Of a stretch of 64,000 nt of DNA, positions 60,919 to 64,000 are shown piece after piece. This DNA is from Tumebacillus avium. GTDB lineage: Bacteria; Bacillota; Bacilli; Tumebacillales; Tumebacillaceae. The stretch covers positions 4,518,001 to 4,582,000 of the forward strand of contig NZ_CP021434.1 of assembly GCF_002162355.1 (NCBI RefSeq), given 5' to 3'. The notes beneath the pieces were generated by a model that saw only the letters and a list, made by a program, of their open reading frames with translations, did no database searches and had not been told where the DNA came from. Position 1 is the first letter of the stretch, and every line of letters starts with the position of its first letter. The translations under genes were made by a program, and so were the position numbers.

Positions 60919-61902
60919 TTACAAACGCACCAGACCCATGGCGTCTTTCACGCGGTTGACCGTCTGTTCGGCGATCGTGCGGGCGCGTTCAGCGCTAGCC
61001 GCCAGGATCTTGTCCAGCTCGGCCGGATCGCTCAGTTCGCTGTAGCGCTTTTGAATCGTGCCAAGCTGGTCGGTCATCACTTCGACCAGGTCCTTTTTCA
61101 GGTTGCCGTAGCCCTGCCCCTGGTAGCGGGCGACGAGCTCATCGACCCCAACGCCGGCAAACAGCGAGTAGATCGTCAGCAGGTTGGAGACGCCCGGCTT
61201 ATTGTCTTCGTCAAAGCGGATCTCGTTTTCGGTGTCGGTCACCGCACGCATGATCTTTTTCTTGAACACAGCCGGATCTTCGAGAATCGCGATGCGCGAC
61301 CCTTCGTTCTCCGCCGATTTGGACATTTTCTTCGTCGGCTCGTCCAGCGCCATGATCCGCGCGCCAAACTCCTGAATGTGCGGCTCCGGCAGCACAAACG
61401 TGTCGCCAAAGCGCCCGTTGAAACGCGTTGCGATGTCGCGGGTCAGTTCGATGTGCTGCTTCTGGTCGTCCCCGACCGGCACATGCGTCGTGTCGTAGAG
61501 CAGAATGTCTGCCGCCATCAAGACCGGATATGTATACAGGCCGACCTGCACCGACTGCTTCCCTTCCGACTTGTCCTTGTATTGGGTCATGCGGTTCAGC
61601 TCACCCATGTAGGACGCGCATTGCAAGAGCCAGCCCAGCTCCGCATGCTCTTTGACGTGGGACTGGATAAACACGGTCGCCTTGTCCGGATCAACCCCGC
61701 ACGCCAGGTACAGCTGAGCGATTTCCCGCGAGCGCTTGCGCAGCTCCGCCGGGTCTTGCGGGACGGTGATCGCATGCAGGTCGACGACGCAGTACAAAGC
61801 ATTCGCTTCATTTTGCATCTCCACAAACTGCTTGATCGCGCCCAAATAGTTGCCGATCGTCAGGTTGCCTGACGGTTGTACACCGGAAAATACTCGTTTC
61901 AA
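60919..61902 (-). CDS. trpS: Tryptophanyl-tRNA synthetase
   Basis: A 327-residue class Ic synthetase. The HIGH-like site is VFSGVQPSGNLTIGNYLGA and the KMSKS loop is EPTKKMSKSAENEG near residue 195. Other marks are LLQCASYMGELNRMTQ and the DIATRFN region. It charges tRNA-Trp. The start appears to be TTG at 61902, nine bases after AGAGGGG. The upstream region is short and shows no T-box. Confidence 0.95.
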   Translation of the reverse strand: MKRVFSGVQPSGNLTIGNYLGAIKQFVEMQNEANALYCVVDLHAITVPQDPAELRKRSREIAQLYLACGVDPDKATVFIQSHVKEHAELGWLLQCASYMGELNRMTQYKDKSEGKQSVQVGLYTYPVLMAADILLYDTTHVPVGDDQKQHIELTRDIATRFNGRFGDTFVLPEPHIQEFGARIMALDEPTKKMSKSAENEGSRIAILEDPAVFKKKIMRAVTDTENEIRFDEDNKPGVSNLLTIYSLFAGVGVDELVARYQGQGYGNLKKDLVEVMTDQLGTIQKRYSELSDPAELDKILAASAERARTIAEQTVNRVKDAMGLVRL

Positions 61903-62070
61903 ACGTAACGGCCCCTCTCATTCTCTTCGACGTTTCTATTTGCATTTTAGCATAACTTGGAGGAGGAAAAAACCTGTGCCACACCTCCCATTTCCTGCCT
62001 GAATAGGACATCATTAGGTTAAACCTTTCATGCGAAGATAAAAGCGCATTAAAATTAACGGTCTATTAAG

Positions 62071-62099
62071 TTGACGGCGGAAAAGGATAGAAGTATAAT
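62071..62099 (+). promoter_or_regulatory. Sigma-A promoter of the NRPS gene
   Basis: TTGACG (62071-62076) and a perfect TATAAT (62094-62099) are 17 bases apart, 48 bases before the ATG. The region 61903-62070 otherwise holds only the trpS start region. Confidence 0.82.
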
Positions 62100-62147
62100 T
62101 TTAATGGGGATTGAAGAAAAAATTACCATTGGGGGATGGGTGTAGTT

Positions 62148-64000
62148 ATGCTGAATGAACAGGGTAAAGGTCTCTCGGGGAAAGAGACCGCCGAACAAAA
62201 GCTTGCGGCTACGGGGGTAACGCAGGCATCTGACAGCTTGAAAAGTTTCTTTGCCAAACACTGGCAGTCTCCGCTGCCGGTCTTGGAAATGTCGACCGAT
62301 TTCTCTCGCGCCCAAAAGAAAGCCACAGAGCTTCGCGAATGCGAAAGCACTCTGTCTGTTGAGCTGACTGAGAAGCTTCGCCTTCTGGCCGACTCGACAC
62401 AAACCTCGCTCTCGTCTGTCGTGCTGTCCGCTTTCACGGTGCTTCTGCACCGCTACAGCCGCGCCGAAGAAATGATGATCGGCGTACACAGCTCCGCCTT
62501 GACGGAGACGAGCGAAGACCGGAACTTCCTTTTGCCGCTTCGCTTAAATTTTTCGCAAAACTCCGATTTCTCGGAACTGCTGGCGGAGGTCAACCTCGCC
62601 GCACTCGTCGCGCAAACCTGCGAGCTTGAACAGTTGCTCGAAGAGCAGGCGAAAGAGAGCGCCGAGTTTAAACACGCAGCGTTTCCGGCATGTTTTGCCA
62701 TGGAAAACGGCAAGCGCAAAGGTCATATCCGCGCCTTGAAAAAAGTGGGCGTCGAAATCGGACTCACCTTGAAAAACAGTGAGACCGATCTGCGCGTGTC
62801 CTTTACTTATGATGGCGGGCTGTACGAATCGAGCACGATCAAACGGATGATGAAAAACTTCCAAACGCTGCTGTCCTCGATCACCGAAGCACCAAAAACT
62901 TTGGTCTCCGAGCTGCACATGCTGTCTGAAGAAGAGCTTCAACTGCTCGCTTCCTTCAACGATACGGAAGCCTTTTTCCCGTCTGACAAAACGATCATCG
63001 AGATCTTTGAAGAGCAGGCCCTGCGCACGCCGGACAACATCGCCGTTCGTTATCAGGACGAGGAACTCACCTACGCCCAGTTAAACGAAAAAGCGAACCA
63101 GATGGCGCATGCGCTGCGTGCCTCCGGCTGCGACCGCGACTCCATTATCGCGATCATGGTCAACCGCTCGATTGAGATGATCATTAGCGTTATGGGCATT
63201 CTCAAGTCGGGCGGCGCTTACCTGCCGATCGACCCGGATGCACCGCAGGCGCGCATTGACTACCTGCTCGAAGATTCGAACGCGTTGCTCATCATCACGA
63301 AGGACTTCCTGCTCGACAAGCTCACCGGCTTTAACGGCGAAGTCTTCTCTCTGGACAAGGAAATGCCGGTCGTCGGAACGTACCCGGCAACGCCGGTTGC
63401 TTCCGAACTTACCCCGGACGACCTGGCATACGTCATCTACACATCCGGTTCTACCGGCAAGCCGAAAGGGACGATGCTGCATCACCGCGGCCTGTGCAAC
63501 CTGGCCGTGGCGCAAGGCGAGTTTTTTGAACTTCACGAAAAGAGCCGTGTGCTGCAATTCATTTCGCTGGCGTTCGACCCGTCCGTCATGGAGATCTTCT
63601 TCACCTTGACGCGCGGCGCGACGCTGATCATGGCTCCTTCGCACGAGTTGAAAAACGCAGAAGCCCTGACCGATTTGCTGGAGCGTGAGCAGATCACGTT
63701 CTTCGTGACCACGCCTTCCATGCTGAGCCAACTGCCGCTGGAAGCAGGCCCGAATCTGGAAGTGATCGTCACCGGCGGTGACGCTTGTCCGGTACCGCTC
63801 GCTGAGCTTTGGTCCAAGCGCGTTCATTACATCAACAACTATGGTCCGACAGAAACAACTGTCAGTGCAACCGGCTGGTCTTCCCGTTCGTACCAAAGCC
63901 TGCCCAATCCTTTGCCGATTGGCCGCGCTTTGCAGAACACCGAAGTGTACCTGCTTGACAATCATTTGAATTTAGTGCCGATCGGAGCGAACGGCGAACT
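62148..64000 (+). CDS. Non-ribosomal peptide synthetase (N-terminal part, truncated condensation domain and adenylation domain)
   Basis: The frame is open from an ATG at 62148 to the right edge (617 codons seen). Residues 1-265 resemble only the C-terminal half of a condensation domain (SVVLSAFTVLLHRYSRAEEM, LYESSTIKRMMKNFQTLL); the catalytic HHxxxDG half is absent. An adenylation domain follows: LTYAQLNEKANQMA (A1), LKSGGAYLPIDPDAP (A2), YVIYTSGSTGKPKG (A3), FDPSVMEIFF (A4), NYGPTETTVSATG (A5). The start layout is that of an initiation module. Substrate residues seen include Asp235-like D of FDPSV, but the full code is cut by the window edge, so no substrate is called. Confidence 0.9.
   Translation, partial: MLNEQGKGLSGKETAEQKLAATGVTQASDSLKSFFAKHWQSPLPVLEMSTDFSRAQKKATELRECESTLSVELTEKLRLLADSTQTSLSSVVLSAFTVLLHRYSRAEEMMIGVHSSALTETSEDRNFLLPLRLNFSQNSDFSELLAEVNLAALVAQTCELEQLLEEQAKESAEFKHAAFPACFAMENGKRKGHIRALKKVGVEIGLTLKNSETDLRVSFTYDGGLYESSTIKRMMKNFQTLLSSITEAPKTLVSELHMLSEEELQLLASFNDTEAFFPSDKTIIEIFEEQALRTPDNIAVRYQDEELTYAQLNEKANQMAHALRASGCDRDSIIAIMVNRSIEMIISVMGILKSGGAYLPIDPDAPQARIDYLLEDSNALLIITKDFLLDKLTGFNGEVFSLDKEMPVVGTYPATPVASELTPDDLAYVIYTSGSTGKPKGTMLHHRGLCNLAVAQGEFFELHEKSRVLQFISLAFDPSVMEIFFTLTRGATLIMAPSHELKNAEALTDLLEREQITFFVTTPSMLSQLPLEAGPNLEVIVTGGDACPVPLAELWSKRVHYINNYGPTETTVSATGWSSRSYQSLPNPLPIGRALQNTEVYLLDNHLNLVPIGANGE

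Noticed and set aside
61903..62070. Possible T-box leader for trpS
   Set aside because: The region is short and lacks the T-box AGGGTGGNACCGCG sequence and a terminator between it and the start.

Overview
The window reads as a chromosomal segment of a GC-rich, endospore-forming Bacillota. The spoIIA-sigF operon, the spoVA germination-channel operon, spoIIM, a likely mciZ and a SleB/CwlJ-type hydrolase show sporulation. Gene order (sigF-spoVA-lysA; deoB-xerD-fur-spoIIM-nudF-mciZ; yqjC-yqjD-yqjE-like) follows the Bacillus subtilis pattern. GC content, protein sequences and an NRPS suggest Alicyclobacillaceae, perhaps Tumebacillus; this is inference. No phage, transposase, rRNA or CRISPR is seen.

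Layout. 0-0.5 kb: start of ribD behind an FMN riboswitch. 0.5-3.3 kb: two tandem KtrB-type potassium transporters. 3.4-7.1 kb: a DacF-like carboxypeptidase and a secreted phospholipase-D/lamin-tail protein. 7.1-9.7 kb: a SleB-like hydrolase, a 42-residue hydrophobic peptide, and lysA behind a lysine riboswitch. 9.7-15.6 kb: spoVAC-AD-AEb-AEa-AF, a 48-residue membrane peptide and spoIIAA-AB-sigF behind a sigma-H-like promoter. 15.7-21.2 kb: CoA-disulfide reductase-like, ResA-like, cell-wall-binding-repeat-like, HTH-TPR regulator and exonuclease/phosphatase-type genes. 21.3-22.1 kb: eight tRNA genes with a repeated structured element. 22.3-24.8 kb: copZ-copA with a CsoR-type operator. 24.9-31.2 kb: a chemoreceptor, a TetR-controlled membrane-protein pair, recQ and a heptad-repeat coiled-coil protein.

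31.3-45.5 kb: rocB-like peptidase, second DacF-like protein, nucleoside salvage (pdp, deoB), an RsbR-like STAS protein, xerD, ald with a sigma-54-type promoter, fur, HEAT and RNHCP proteins, spoIIM, endonuclease Q, nudF and mciZ. 45.4-56.4 kb: DUF3866, two PepT-like peptidases, a PhoD-like phosphatase, an oxidoreductase, an EamA transporter, csaA, small zinc/cysteine proteins and a second chemoreceptor. 56.4-60.7 kb: a methylmalonyl-CoA operon (split mutase, epimerase, carboxyltransferase, an unknown 71-residue protein). 60.9-64 kb: trpS and the start of an NRPS gene that runs off the right edge.

How the parts work together. The sporulation block covers forespore sigma-F activation, dipicolinate uptake and release, engulfment and probably FtsZ inhibition. 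Many promoters were placed by eye as -35/-10 pairs with 17-base spacing. The most unusual signals are a covarying RNA-like repeat at the tRNA cluster and after a chemoreceptor gene, a leucine-type tRNA without its long variable arm, a -24/-12 promoter before ald, a perfect palindromic operator beside tetR, and several uncharacterised small proteins.
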